NCBI GenBank assembly: GCA_900471515.1
Contig: UCFC01000002.1
Span: 1 to 64,000 of the forward strand
Source: Hyphomicrobiales bacterium
GTDB taxonomy: Bacteria; Pseudomonadota; Alphaproteobacteria; Rhizobiales; Rhizobiaceae
Direction of reading: 5' to 3'
Length of the DNA stretch: 64,000 nucleotides
Shown here: positions 1 to 8,966 of the stretch, piece after piece
Layout: each line of letters begins with the position of its first letter
How positions within the stretch are numbered: the stretch's first letter is position 1
The notes under the pieces: generated by a model
The model's database searches: none
Told to the model about the DNA's origin: nothing
Seen by the model: the letters and a program-made list of their open reading frames with translations, nothing else
Program-made: the position numbers and the translations under genes

Positions 1-296
1 GCGATGTCGCGGCCGCGGATCTCGGGCAGTTTCGTCTTCGGCAGATCGAGGAGGTTGACGCCTTCAAGCTCGATACGCCCCTCGGCGATGCGGCCCGGCG
101 GATTGGGGATGAGCCCCATGATCGCCAGCGACGTGATCGACTTGCCCGAGCCGGATTCGCCGACGATACCGACCGAACCGCCCGCCTCGATTTCGAAGGA
201 GACGCCGTTCACGACGCGGATCGGAGAAGCCTTCGGGCCGAATTCGACGGCGAGGCCCTCGACTTTGAGCAACGGTGTCTGTGTTTTGGACGTCAT
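1..296 (-). CDS. Dipeptide/oligopeptide-type ABC transporter ATP-binding protein (partial, N-terminal ~98 residues)
   Basis: N-terminal part of a DppD/OppD-like ATPase; the rest lies beyond the left edge of the window. The frame reads MTSKTQTPLLKVEGLAVEF and contains the Walker A motif GESGSGKS near residue 45, followed by a GLIPNPPG stretch typical of Dpp/Opp ATPases. The ATG overlaps the stop of the upstream permease in an ATGA arrangement, so the two are translationally coupled. It would energise import through the two permeases encoded next to it. Substrate cannot be read from the ATPase. The operon begins with an enolase-superfamily enzyme, which suggests a sugar acid or similar carbon source rather than peptides (inference). 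Confidence 0.9.
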   Translation of the reverse strand, partial: MTSKTQTPLLKVEGLAVEFGPKASPIRVVNGVSFEIEAGGSVGIVGESGSGKSITSLAIMGLIPNPPGRIAEGRIELEGVNLLDLPKTKLPEIRGRDI

Positions 297-1201
297 TGGC
301 TCGTCTCCGGATCCAGCATATCTCGCACCGCATCGCCGATCAGGTTGAAGGACAAAACCACGCAGGTGATGGCGAAGCCGGCGGCGATGATCGGCCAGGG
401 TGAGCCGAAGAGGTTGTTGAGGCCATCGCGGATGATGTTGCCCCAACTCGGATTGGGCGCGCGCGTGCCGATGCCGAGGAAACTCAGCGAGGCTTCGAGA
501 CGGATGGCTGAAGCGACCCACAACGTCATCAGCACGACGATGGGGGCGGCGATATTCGGGATGATGTGCCGGAAGATGATGACGGGCGTGCGCACGCCGA
601 CGGCAATCGCGGCTTCCACGTAGGGTTCCTGCTTGACCGAGAGGGTCGAGGCGCGGGCCACACGGGCAAATCCGGGAACGAAGGCAACGGTGATGACGGC
701 GATGATATTCCAGAAGGCGCCGCCGAGCACGGCTGCGATGATGATGGCAAGCAGCAGTTCCGGGAAAGCGAGCAGCAGGTCGATGAAGCGGCTGATGATG
801 CGATCGATCAGCCCGCCGAAATAGCCGGCGGTCACGCCGAGCGCGGTGCCGAGCAACGCAGCGAGGGCCGGAGAGATCAGGCCGAAGAGCAGCGAATTGC
901 GCGAACCGTGGATCATGCGCGAGAGAACGTCGCGCCCGAACTGGTCGGTGCCGAGCCAATGGGCGGCCGACGGCGCCTGGTTGATCGACAGGATGCTCTG
1001 GGCCAGAGGATCATAAGGCGCGAGCCATGGCGCGAGCACTGCGACCAGAAAGAACACGAGCGCGATCGCCAGAGCGAAGATCGTCGAAGGCCGATGCAGA
1101 AGGGTTCTGGAAAGAAGCGACAGCAGGCCGGGGGCGGGTGCCAGCAAGGGCTGCTCGGATGCCTGCAAGGCAGGGGCCGACGTTTGAGTGACGATGCTCA
1201 T
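293..1201 (-). CDS. ABC transporter permease, DppC/OppC family
   Basis: Inner-membrane permease of 302 residues, the usual DppC length. It has an N-terminal cytoplasmic tail, a first membrane helix near residues 40-60, the family motif HWLGTDQFGRDVLSR near residue 85, and an EAA-type loop (VEAAIAVGVRTPVIIFRHIIPN) that contacts the ATPase. It overlaps the preceding permease by one base and the following ATPase by four bases. It pairs with the DppB-type permease to form the translocation channel. Specificity is set by the binding protein encoded upstream in the operon. Confidence 0.93.
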   Translation of the reverse strand: MSIVTQTSAPALQASEQPLLAPAPGLLSLLSRTLLHRPSTIFALAIALVFFLVAVLAPWLAPYDPLAQSILSINQAPSAAHWLGTDQFGRDVLSRMIHGSRNSLLFGLISPALAALLGTALGVTAGYFGGLIDRIISRFIDLLLAFPELLLAIIIAAVLGGAFWNIIAVITVAFVPGFARVARASTLSVKQEPYVEAAIAVGVRTPVIIFRHIIPNIAAPIVVLMTLWVASAIRLEASLSFLGIGTRAPNPSWGNIIRDGLNNLFGSPWPIIAAGFAITCVVLSFNLIGDAVRDMLDPETSQ

Positions 1202-2142
1202 TATTTCACCCGGATGCGAGGATCGATGACGATGTAGAGGAGATCCATCACCAGATTGATGAGAAGGACGAGGAGCGCGAAGACAACGACGCCACCCTGG
1301 ATCACGCCGTAGTCACGCTCGTTGATTGCCTGGATCAGCAGGCGTCCGAGACCGGGCCGGTTGAAGACCAGCTCGACGGCGACCGAGCCCGAGAGCGTGG
1401 CAAGCAGGCTGAGCCCCATGCCGGTCGACAGCGGCAGCAGCGCGTTGCGCAGGCCGTGGCGATAGATGACGCGTGGTTCGCGGGCACCCTTGGCGCGGGC
1501 GGTGCGGACATAATCCTTGCCGAGCGTTTCCAGAAGGGCTGTTCGCGACAGCCGGCCGATGAAGGCGGCCTTGACGAGCGCAAGCGTCAGCGCCGGCAGC
1601 ACGATATGGTACAGGCGGTCCACGAAACCTTCGCCGCCGCCATTGATCGGGAACCAGCCGAGGTTCAGGGCGAAGCCGATCAGGAGCAGCGCACCGAGAT
1701 AGAAATCCGGTATCGCGTAACCGAGCAGGGCAAAGACGCGCATGCCGGAATCCGGCAGCCGGTCGCGATGGGTTGCGGCCAGCACGCCGAAGGGTACACC
1801 GGCGCCGACACCGATGATCATCGCCGCAACAGTGAGTTCGATCGTATAGGGCAGATTGGCGGCAATCAGCTTCAGCACCGGCTCGTCGTTCATGTAGGAC
1901 TGGCCGAAATCGAGGCTGAGCACACCGACGAGGAAGTTGATGTATTGCTGCCAGAGCGACACATCGAGCCCCATCTTGTGGCGGAAGGCTGCAAGCTGCT
2001 CCGGGAGAGCCATGTCTCCCAGAGCCGCGATCGCCGGATCGCCCGGCAGGATCCGCATCGCGATGAACACGAGCGTGAGCACCAGCCAGATTGTCGGAAT
2101 GGCATCCGCCAGCCGGAGGAGAAAATATCTAGCCATGTTCAT
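1201..2142 (-). CDS. ABC transporter permease, DppB/OppB family
   Basis: Inner-membrane permease of 313 residues with the DppB hallmarks: an N-terminal helix followed by RILPGDPAIAALGD, and the EAA loop GKDYVRTARAKGAREPRVIYRHGLRNA in the C-terminal half. It ends with the common IDPRIRVK tail. The start could be the ATG at 2142 or the in-frame ATG two codons later (2136); no strong ribosome site decides between them. It lies 26 bp after the binding-protein gene in the direction of transcription and forms the channel with the adjacent DppC-type permease. Confidence 0.93.
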   Translation of the reverse strand: MNMARYFLLRLADAIPTIWLVLTLVFIAMRILPGDPAIAALGDMALPEQLAAFRHKMGLDVSLWQQYINFLVGVLSLDFGQSYMNDEPVLKLIAANLPYTIELTVAAMIIGVGAGVPFGVLAATHRDRLPDSGMRVFALLGYAIPDFYLGALLLIGFALNLGWFPINGGGEGFVDRLYHIVLPALTLALVKAAFIGRLSRTALLETLGKDYVRTARAKGAREPRVIYRHGLRNALLPLSTGMGLSLLATLSGSVAVELVFNRPGLGRLLIQAINERDYGVIQGGVVVFALLVLLINLVMDLLYIVIDPRIRVK

Positions 2143-2168
2143 TCACTCGCATTCATCGCGATCTGCGA

Positions 2169-3767
2169 TCAGGCTGTCTTCGTGGCGCGGTGGAAACGCC
2201 AGCGCGCGTAACCGCTCTGCACCTTGTAACCGAGGTCGAGGCGGGCATTGCGGGCGACCGTGAAGGAGAGCGTGGACATGCCGATCAGCGGCAGGTCACG
2301 CAGAACCTGAAGTTCGATCTGCTTGCAGTAGTCGACATAGGCGTTGTAGTCGGTCGCCTGCAGCGCCTTGGCGAGCAGGTCGTCGATGCCGGGCATGGCG
2401 ACGCCGTAGTGACTGTAGTTGATGCCGCCCGATCCGTCCGGCTTGACTTCCGCCTTCGTCGACAGCTGCTGGATATAGAGCTGGGTCGGGATCGGCGGAT
2501 AGCTCGAGGAATGCAGGGCCAGCGTGTTCTTGTCGTGCTGGTTGTCGGCGTGATAGGCGGTGTGGTCGCCGATATGCAGGTTCATGCGCATGCCGACGGC
2601 CCGCAGTTGCTCCTGCACGATCAGCATGATCGACGCATAGTCTTCACGCTGGCTGATATTGCTTTCGAAGTCGAAACCATCGGGGAAGCCGGCTTCGGCC
2701 AGCAGCGCCTTGGCCTTGTCGGGATCGTAGTTGTACTGAAGCTCCGGCGGCAGGTCTTCGGTCTTGAAGCCGCCGGGGAAGAAATCGGGCTGCAGGCCGG
2801 CCGTAAAGCCGCCCATCGGCTTCAGCGCATTGCCGACCGCATGACGATCGACGGCGTACATGATCGCCTGACGCACCTTGATATTGTCGAAGGGCTTGCG
2901 CTTCAGGTTGATATGCAGCGTGTTGAACGAGCCCGGCGACGTCATGTCGAATTGCAGCGTGGAGTCGCGCTGCAGCATGGAATCGACCCAGCCCGGGGCG
3001 CGGACGGCTTCGATCATATCGACATCGCCCGACAGCAGCGCGAGCGTGCGGGCGGTCGTATCGGCAATATAGACCGACTCGACCTTGGCGACCTTCGCCT
3101 TCTCGCCCCAGTAGCCTTCATGGCGCTTCAGCGCCGTGCCCCACTGGCTGTCGAAACGGGTGAGTTCGTAAGGACCGGTGCCGACAGCGTCGGTCTTGAA
3201 CTTGTCCGCGCCGATCTGATCGTAGGCCTTCTTGGAAACGATCGAGGTGTTGTTGAGGAAGATCGTGGTTCCCAGGAGGTTCACGTCGGAATTCTTCAGC
3301 GTGATGACGACCTCGTAGGGGCCGTTCGCGACCACATCGGCGACATTCGACAGGATCGGCTTGTTGGTGCCGTCGGCCATGGCGCGCTTGAAGGAAAAGA
3401 CGACGTCTTCCGACGTCATTTCGCCGAAGCCCTTGTGGAACTGCACGCCCTGGCGCAGCTTGAAGGTCCAGGTCTTGGCATCGGGGGACGCCGACCACTC
3501 GGTAGCGAGCGTCGGACGATACTGGTCGGGCGTGGTGGCGAAAGTGCCGTCATCCGGGCGCACGAGCTGTTCGTACATCTGCTCGGTTGCCCAGTTGTCG
3601 CCGCCCTGCGTCGTGTAGTTCGGATCGCTGCTGCGCGGACCGCTCGCTGCGATGCCGATGCGGATCGTATCAGGATCGCTCGCAGCGCGCGCGAAAGCGG
3701 GTCCAAGCATGCTCATTGCAGCGGTGGCTGCAGTCAGTTCCAGAAACTGGCGTCTTCTCAGGTTCAT
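2169..3767 (-). CDS. ABC transporter substrate-binding protein, family 5 (SBP_bac_5), Tat-type signal
   Basis: Periplasmic binding protein of about 532 residues. The N-terminus MNLRRRQFLELTAATAAM followed by GPAFARA is a twin-arginine-like signal peptide, so export in folded form is likely. The body has the family-5 pattern: EWSASPDAKTWTFKLRQGVQFH near residue 100, and KPFDNIKVRQAIMYAVDR near residue 300. The start at 3767 is preferred over an upstream in-frame ATG at 3782 because GGAGG lies inside those extra codons at proper spacing. The gene follows the enolase-superfamily gene by 27 bp and precedes the two permeases. Family-5 proteins bind peptides but also sugars and other solutes, so the ligand is open. 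Confidence 0.92.
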   Translation of the reverse strand: MNLRRRQFLELTAATAAMSMLGPAFARAASDPDTIRIGIAASGPRSSDPNYTTQGGDNWATEQMYEQLVRPDDGTFATTPDQYRPTLATEWSASPDAKTWTFKLRQGVQFHKGFGEMTSEDVVFSFKRAMADGTNKPILSNVADVVANGPYEVVITLKNSDVNLLGTTIFLNNTSIVSKKAYDQIGADKFKTDAVGTGPYELTRFDSQWGTALKRHEGYWGEKAKVAKVESVYIADTTARTLALLSGDVDMIEAVRAPGWVDSMLQRDSTLQFDMTSPGSFNTLHINLKRKPFDNIKVRQAIMYAVDRHAVGNALKPMGGFTAGLQPDFFPGGFKTEDLPPELQYNYDPDKAKALLAEAGFPDGFDFESNISQREDYASIMLIVQEQLRAVGMRMNLHIGDHTAYHADNQHDKNTLALHSSSYPPIPTQLYIQQLSTKAEVKPDGSGGINYSHYGVAMPGIDDLLAKALQATDYNAYVDYCKQIELQVLRDLPLIGMSTLSFTVARNARLDLGYKVQSGYARWRFHRATKTA

Positions 3768-3794
3768 GTCATTTCCTCCCATGTGTCAGAATAT

Positions 3795-4907
3795 TCAGCT
3801 GCGCCGTCTGTCGAGCTCGGCATCGTTGACGATCAGGCCGAGACCGGGGCCGGACGGCACCTTGAACTTGCCGTTTTCCGGGATCGGCGGATTGGCGAAG
3901 CCGACATGCATGCGCGTCGACGGATCGGAGAATTCGGCGGGTTTGGTATTGTGCATCAGCGTGGCCAGCACGTGCAGGTTCGCCACATGCGCAATCATCG
4001 GCTGGGTCTGGTGCGGAACGAGCTCGACGCCGTGGGCAAAGCAGATTGCGGCGCATTGCATGAGGCCGGTAATGCCGCCCATCTTGACGATATCGGGCTG
4101 CACCATGCGCACGCCGGCATTGATCATGTCGACGACGGCCTGAGTCGTGTAGGACTGTTCGGCGGCCGAAACCGTGATGTCGAGGCGCTGGGCAACCTCG
4201 CCCATGGCGCGAACGTTATAGTGCTGGACCGGCTCCTCGAACCAGATATAGCCGAGTTCCTCGAGCGCGCGGCCGACGCGGATGGCGCCGCCGACGGAAT
4301 ATTGGTTGTTGGCATCGAAGGCGAGCGGGAAATCGTCGCCCACGAGCTTGCGCACGGCCTTGGCCTTGGCGATATCGCCTGGAATATCATAGTCCTGACG
4401 GGTGCGGTCGCCATCCCAGCGGATCTTGATGGCGGCCGGCTTTTCGGCCTTCCACCGCTGCTCGACGACACGAACCGTTTCATCGACAGTGCGGCCGGCA
4501 TTGTTGCCGACCGAGGCATAGAAGGGCAGCTCCGTGCGCCAGGCGCCGCCGAGCAGCTTGTAGACCGGCTGCTTGAAGTGCTTGCCCTTGATGTCCCAGA
4601 GGGCGATATCGAGTGCGGCAAGCGCGCCGGTGACGGCGCCTTCCGGGCCGAGCTTCACATATTTATGCAGCAGCCGGTCGTAGATGACCGCCTGGTCGAG
4701 CGCATCGGCACCGACGAGCGAAGCGGCGAAATCCCTGACGACGCCGAGCGAATGCTCGCCGCCCATCATCGGCGAGGCCTCGCCGTGGCCGACAGTGCCG
4801 TCTTCGGTCGTCACCCGCACAAAAGCAGTGCGGCGGCCCGGCGGCTCATTGGGCTCCCATTTCACCTGAAAAGCTTCGACGGACTTGATGATCGTACCCA
4901 CTGGCAT
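3795..4907 (-). CDS. Mandelate racemase/muconate lactonizing enzyme family protein (enolase superfamily)
   Basis: About 370 residues, typical of this superfamily, which abstracts a proton alpha to a carboxylate using Mg2+. Visible family features are DIALWDIKGK near residue 100, KIRWDGD in the position of the KxK general base, the metal ligands in DANNQY, WFEEP and AAEQSYT, and a C-terminal HQTQP. Many members dehydrate or epimerise sugar acids; the exact reaction here cannot be assigned. The ATG at 4907 has GAGGGA directly abutting it, so the GTG at 4901 (six bases further) could be the true start. It is the first gene of an ABC importer operon and is divergent from a LacI regulator. Confidence 0.87.
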   Translation of the reverse strand: MPVGTIIKSVEAFQVKWEPNEPPGRRTAFVRVTTEDGTVGHGEASPMMGGEHSLGVVRDFAASLVGADALDQAVIYDRLLHKYVKLGPEGAVTGALAALDIALWDIKGKHFKQPVYKLLGGAWRTELPFYASVGNNAGRTVDETVRVVEQRWKAEKPAAIKIRWDGDRTRQDYDIPGDIAKAKAVRKLVGDDFPLAFDANNQYSVGGAIRVGRALEELGYIWFEEPVQHYNVRAMGEVAQRLDITVSAAEQSYTTQAVVDMINAGVRMVQPDIVKMGGITGLMQCAAICFAHGVELVPHQTQPMIAHVANLHVLATLMHNTKPAEFSDPSTRMHVGFANPPIPENGKFKVPSGPGLGLIVNDAELDRRRS

Positions 4908-4968
4908 TCCCTCAAAGAACGGACGTTTTAAGCGCCGGCATTGTCGTTGGAGGGAGCATCTTCCAATT

Positions 4969-4982
4969 TGCATCCGTATGCA
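4969..4982. promoter_or_regulatory. LacI-type operator copy 1
   Basis: TGCATCCGTATGCA, with five-base arms TGCAT/ATGCA. It lies 62 bp upstream of the enolase-superfamily start. The same sequence with one centre change recurs at 5191-5204 beside the lacI-type gene. Confidence 0.7.
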
Positions 4983-5050
4983 ACACGGTGATTGAATTGA
5001 AATTGGAACAGCTTTTATGTCAGAATCCGCAAAAATGCCTTCGCACCGAC

Positions 5051-5070
5051 ATGATATATAAGAATATCAT
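5051..5070. repeat. Inverted repeat ATGATAT-N6-ATATCAT
   Basis: Seven-base arms at 5051-5057 and 5064-5070 around a six-base AT-rich centre, in the middle of the divergent promoter region. It may overlap a -10 element or be a second regulator's site. Function is not known. Confidence 0.4.
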
Positions 5071-5091
5071 ACAATTCCTTATTTTATCGGC

Positions 5092-5101
5092 CATCCGAAT
5101 G
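5092..5101. promoter_or_regulatory. Degenerate LacI-type operator copy (core only)
   Basis: CATCCGAATG, identical to the central ten bases of the 5191 operator but lacking the outer TG/CA arms. It sits roughly midway between the two complete copies (centres about 121 and 101 bp away). Confidence 0.4.
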
Positions 5102-5190
5102 TTGCAGCGCATATAACTCGCGCCACCATCAGGGCGAAAAGCCGCCGAAAGAAGAATTGACGGCCAAGCGCAGGAAGCAGTTGAAATTGT

Positions 5191-5204
5191 TGCATCCGAA
5201 TGCA
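5191..5204. promoter_or_regulatory. LacI-type operator copy 2
   Basis: TGCATCCGAATGCA, arms TGCAT/ATGCA, ending 39 bp before the preferred lacI-type start. It is near-identical to the 4969-4982 site, which suggests autoregulation as well as control of the divergent operon. Confidence 0.7.
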
Positions 5205-5243
5205 AAAAGGGTGAGCAGGGTAGAGATTGGCAAACGGGGAAGC

Positions 5244-6314
5244 ATGATGCGCAAACAGGGATCGCCGTCCTTGCAGGGAGAGCCGCCCGGCGACGCACTG
5301 AGCCGAAAGCCGATTACGGCGCGCGAACTGGCGCGCATGCTCGGAGTGAGCCAGTCGGCCGTGTCGCGCGCCTTCACGCCCGGCGCCAGCATCGCGGCCG
5401 ATCTGCGCGAACGCATCCTGAAATATGCGGCGGAAGTAGACTATCAGCCGAACGCAATCGCCAGCATGCTCTCGAAGAGCCGCACGAACATCATCGGCAT
5501 CGTCGTCTCCGATATGCAGAACCCCTTCTATCCGGGCCTGATCGAGAAACTTTCCCGCTCGCTGCAGCGCATCGGCCTGCAGAGCCTTCTCTTCAACATC
5601 ACGAAGGGGTCCAATCTCGAGGAGCAGCTTTCGGCGCTGCGACGTTACAATGTGGATGCGGTCATCGTGATCTCGGCGACAATCCTGTCGGGCAGCACGC
5701 TGAGCTGGGCGACGGAAGGCAGGCCGGCCATCCTGATCAACCGCGTAATCGAAGACACGAACCTCAGCTGCGTCGCCTGCAACAATGTCGAGGGCGCGCG
5801 CGCCATTGCCGATCATTTCCACAGGCAGGGCGCCCGCAGGGTCGCCTATGTCGCCGGTCTCAGCCACACGACCACCAACCGCGAACGCCAGAACGGTTTC
5901 GTGACGCGCATTGCCGAACTCGGCATGACGCTGAGCGCCCAGATCGAGGGGCGGGAATACAGCTATAATGCCGGCCGCAGGGCCGCGCTTGAAATCGCCG
6001 CCAGGAAAAGCACCGACGCGATCTTCTTTGCCAACGACATCCTGGCAATCGGCGGCATCGACGCGCTCAGGGAGGAGGCCGGTTGCCGCGTGCCCGACGA
6101 TATCCTCGTTGCCGGCTTCGACGATATCCCGATGGCCGGCTGGCCGCATTACAACCTCACCACCTTTCGCCAGCCGGTCGACGAGATCGTGCGCGTCGTC
6201 GTCGAAATGATCGAGGGCGATACGTCGGCGCTGCTCAGAGCCGCGACAACCATCCGCCTTTCGGGAGAACTCATCGAACGGCGCTCGACCGGCGCGCAAC
6301 CTGACGCACCGTAG
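5244..6314 (+). CDS. LacI family transcriptional regulator
   Basis: About 356 residues. The helix-turn-helix reads ITARELARMLGVSQSAVSRAF near residues 24-45, followed by the hinge YQPNAIASML and a periplasmic-binding-protein-like effector domain starting at NIIGIVVSDMQNPFYPGL. The DDIPMAGWPHYNLTTFRQP segment is typical of the GalR/LacI C-terminal domain. The ATG at 5244 is preferred over an in-frame start at 5157 because CGGGGA precedes it at good spacing and the HTH is then near the N-terminus. It is divergent from the enolase/ABC operon and most likely represses it, with a sugar or sugar acid as inducer (inference). Confidence 0.92.
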   Translation: MMRKQGSPSLQGEPPGDALSRKPITARELARMLGVSQSAVSRAFTPGASIAADLRERILKYAAEVDYQPNAIASMLSKSRTNIIGIVVSDMQNPFYPGLIEKLSRSLQRIGLQSLLFNITKGSNLEEQLSALRRYNVDAVIVISATILSGSTLSWATEGRPAILINRVIEDTNLSCVACNNVEGARAIADHFHRQGARRVAYVAGLSHTTTNRERQNGFVTRIAELGMTLSAQIEGREYSYNAGRRAALEIAARKSTDAIFFANDILAIGGIDALREEAGCRVPDDILVAGFDDIPMAGWPHYNLTTFRQPVDEIVRVVVEMIEGDTSALLRAATTIRLSGELIERRSTGAQPDAP

Positions 6315-6320
6315 CGCTGC

Positions 6321-7718
6321 TCAAATGTGAAGGGCGCTTCCCAGGGCTTTCAACGCCGCTTCCATGACCGCCTCGCTGCGTGTCGGATGCGCATGGATCG
6401 TGCCGGCGATATCTTCGAGCCGCGCGCCCATTTCGACGGCGAGCGCGAAAGCGGCGGAGAGTTCCGAGACACCGGCCCCGACCGCATGCAGGCCGACCAC
6501 CAGATTGGTGTCGGCCCGCGCCACGACCCGCACGAATCCCTCCTCCGAGAGCATGGTCATTGCCCGTCCGTTGGCGCTGAAGGGAAACTGGCCGGTCCTG
6601 ATCTCATAACCCTGAGCGCGGGCTTCCGACGGGGACAGGCCGGCGCTGACGATTTCCGGATCGGTAAAGCAGATCGCCGGGATACAGCGCTTGTCCCAGG
6701 CTCGCTTCTTTCCGGCAACGATCTCCGCCACCATCTCCCCCTGCGCCATCGCCCGATGCGCCAGCATGGGCTCGCCGGTGACGTCACCGATGGCGTAGAT
6801 GCCGCGCATCGAGGTGCGGCAGCGATCGTCGATCCTCAGAAAGGGGCCGGCGCGGTCGAGATCGAGTTCCTCGAGACCGGAGCCTGTGGTTCTCGGGCGG
6901 CGTCCGACAGTGACGAGAACACGGTCTGCGGCAAGTGTCTGCTGCCGGCCGTCAGGCGTTTCGACGACAAGGCCGTCGCCGGAACCGGAAAGGCCGATCG
7001 CCTTCGCACCGGTCAGCACGCGGATGCCGCGCTCGGTCAGCTTGCGCATGACGGGCCGCACGAGATCGGCGTCATATTGCGGCAGGACCTGCTGCGTCGC
7101 CTCGACCACCGTGACCTGCGATCCCATCCTGGCGAAGGCCGTCCCAAGCTCCAGGCCGATATAACCGCCGCCGACCACGACAAGATTTTTCGGCAGCTCG
7201 CCCAACGACAGCGCCTCGGTCGAAGATATGATGCGGCCGCCGAAGGGCAGGTTCGGCAGTTCGACAGGATCGGAGCCGGTAGCGATGACGACGGTTTCGG
7301 CGCGAATGATCTGCTGGCCGGTCTCCGTCTCGACCTCGACAGTCTTGCCGTCGCGAAAATGCGCGCGGCCGTGGACGATCTTCACGCGGGCCTTCTGCAG
7401 CAGGCCGGAGACGCCGGCGGTCAGTCGCCCGACAATGCCGTCCTTCCAGGCGATCGTTCGCGCAAGATCGATGGAGGCACCTTCGACACGGATGCCCATC
7501 GGGTTCCTGCCCGCCAGCATCCGCTGTGCGGCATCGAATTCCTCCGCCGCATGGATGAGCGCCTTGGAGGGAATGCAGCCGACGGTCAGGCACGTGCCGC
7601 CCGGCTTGCCGGCCTCGACGATGACCGTGTCGATTCCGAGCTGGCCGGCACGGATGGCGCAGACATAACCACCTGGGCCGGCACCGATGACGAGGAGCTT
7701 GCAGACAATCTCTTTCAT
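6321..7718 (-). CDS. lpdA: Dihydrolipoyl dehydrogenase (E3) of branched-chain keto acid dehydrogenase
   Basis: FAD-dependent E3 of 465 residues that reoxidises dihydrolipoamide on the E2 core with NAD+. It has the FAD-binding IGAGPGGYVCAIRAGQLG, the redox-active disulfide in GGTCLTVGC (C43 and C48), the NAD fold VVGGGYIGLELG, GRRPRTTG, YAIGDVTGEPMLAHRAM, and the C-terminal HAHPTRSE that supplies the catalytic His-Glu pair at the dimer interface. It is the last gene of the bkd operon, starting three bases after the E2 gene ends. The gene next to it on the other side is the convergent lacI-type gene, six bases away. Confidence 0.96.
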   Translation of the reverse strand: MKEIVCKLLVIGAGPGGYVCAIRAGQLGIDTVIVEAGKPGGTCLTVGCIPSKALIHAAEEFDAAQRMLAGRNPMGIRVEGASIDLARTIAWKDGIVGRLTAGVSGLLQKARVKIVHGRAHFRDGKTVEVETETGQQIIRAETVVIATGSDPVELPNLPFGGRIISSTEALSLGELPKNLVVVGGGYIGLELGTAFARMGSQVTVVEATQQVLPQYDADLVRPVMRKLTERGIRVLTGAKAIGLSGSGDGLVVETPDGRQQTLAADRVLVTVGRRPRTTGSGLEELDLDRAGPFLRIDDRCRTSMRGIYAIGDVTGEPMLAHRAMAQGEMVAEIVAGKKRAWDKRCIPAICFTDPEIVSAGLSPSEARAQGYEIRTGQFPFSANGRAMTMLSEEGFVRVVARADTNLVVGLHAVGAGVSELSAAFALAVEMGARLEDIAGTIHAHPTRSEAVMEAALKALGSALHI

Positions 7719-7721
7719 GAC

Positions 7722-8963
7722 TCAGCCTTCGATGAAAATGAGCGCCGGCGTTTCGAGCAGCGTGCGGATGCGCTGCACGAAGGTCGCCGCGTCCCAGCCG
7801 TCGATGATGCGGTGGTCGAAGCTGGAGGACAGGTTCATCATCTTGCGCGGCACGAATTGCGTGCCGTCCCAGACCGGCCGTGTCGCGATCTTGTTGACGC
7901 CGATGATCGCCACTTCCGGGTGATTGATGACAGGCGTGGAAACGATGCCGCCGAGCGCGCCGAGCGAGCTGATCGTGATGGTCGAACCGGAGAGTTCATC
8001 TCGCGTCGCCGTGCCGGAACGCGCCGCATCCGCCAGCCGGTTCAACTCGACGGCGCAATCGAAGATGCCGCGCGCCTCGGCATGACGCACGACGGGTACG
8101 GTCAGGCCCGCCGGCGTCTGCGTGGCAATGCCGATATGCACGGCGCTGTGGCGCGTGATGATGCCGGCGTCGTCATCAAAGGTGGCATTGACCTCGGGCT
8201 GTTCGGAAATCGCCTTGACCAGAGCCCGCATCAGGAAAGGCAGCACCGTCAGCTTGGGATGCCCGGCCTTGCGGTCGGCATTCATGGTGGCGCGCAGCTC
8301 CTCGAGCGCGGTCATATCCACCTCCTCCACATAGGTAATGTGGGGAATACGCGAGGTGGAAAGCACCATTTTTTCGGCAATCCGGCGGCGAAGACCGGTC
8401 AGCTTGATTTCCTCGGTCGCCGTCTTCTTGCCGAGAACCGCCCTTGCCGGCGCGGCTGCCGCCCCCTGGGTCAGGAACTGCTCGATATCTTCGCGCAGGA
8501 TGCGGCCGGCCGGCCCGCTGCCTTGCACCTGCCGCAGATCCACCCCGCTCTCGCGCGCAAAGAGCCGCACGGACGGGGCGGCAAGCGGCTTTTCGGCAGG
8601 TACGGGACGGGGCGGCAGTGGGGATGCGGGCGCCTTCGGCGCGGGTTTGGGCGCTTCCACCTTCACCGGCTCGACCGGTTGCGGCGGCGGAGCCGCTGCG
8701 GGCTCTGCCACGCTCACCTCCCCCGATGTCTCGATCCGCACCAGCGGCGCCTTGACCGCGATGCGGTCGCCGACCTCACCGGCAAGCCAGGTCACGGTGC
8801 CGCTGACGGGAGACGGGATCTCGACGGTTGCCTTATCGGTCATGACCGCGGCGATGACCATGTCCTCGCGCACGGGATCGCCCGTCTTCACATGCCATTC
8901 GACAAGCTCGGCCTCCGCGACGCCTTCGCCGACATCCGGCATCTTGATGATGAACTCGCCCAT
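7722..8963 (-). CDS. bkdB: Branched-chain alpha-keto acid dehydrogenase E2, lipoamide acyltransferase
   Basis: 413 residues. The domains in order are a lipoyl domain (residues 1-80, lipoylated Lys44 in [11 protein letters not shown]), a Pro/Ala-rich linker (about 85-125), a peripheral subunit-binding domain (about 126-165, [15 protein letters not shown]), and the acyltransferase catalytic domain ending with the DHRIIDG motif near residue 385. It transfers isobutyryl, 2-methylbutyryl or isovaleryl groups from E1 to CoA. It lies three bases after the E1 beta gene and three bases before E3. A single lipoyl domain is usual for bacterial BCKDH E2. Confidence 0.95.
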   Translation of the reverse strand: MGEFIIKMPDVGEGVAEAELVEWHVKTGDPVREDMVIAAVMTDKATVEIPSPVSGTVTWLAGEVGDRIAVKAPLVRIETSGEVSVAEPAAAPPPQPVEPVKVEAPKPAPKAPASPLPPRPVPAEKPLAAPSVRLFARESGVDLRQVQGSGPAGRILREDIEQFLTQGAAAAPARAVLGKKTATEEIKLTGLRRRIAEKMVLSTSRIPHITYVEEVDMTALEELRATMNADRKAGHPKLTVLPFLMRALVKAISEQPEVNATFDDDAGIITRHSAVHIGIATQTPAGLTVPVVRHAEARGIFDCAVELNRLADAARSGTATRDELSGSTITISSLGALGGIVSTPVINHPEVAIIGVNKIATRPVWDGTQFVPRKMMNLSSSFDHRIIDGWDAATFVQRIRTLLETPALIFIEG

Positions 8964-8966
8964 GAT

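Larger units (their letters stand above)
4908..5243. other. Divergent promoter region between enolase-superfamily operon and LacI gene
   Basis: A 336 bp gene-free stretch, AT-rich in its middle. It holds three copies of a LacI-type palindromic core (CATCCGNATG) and a separate 7-bp inverted repeat, each listed separately. Both divergent promoters must lie here. No convincing additional reading frame was found. Confidence 0.8.
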
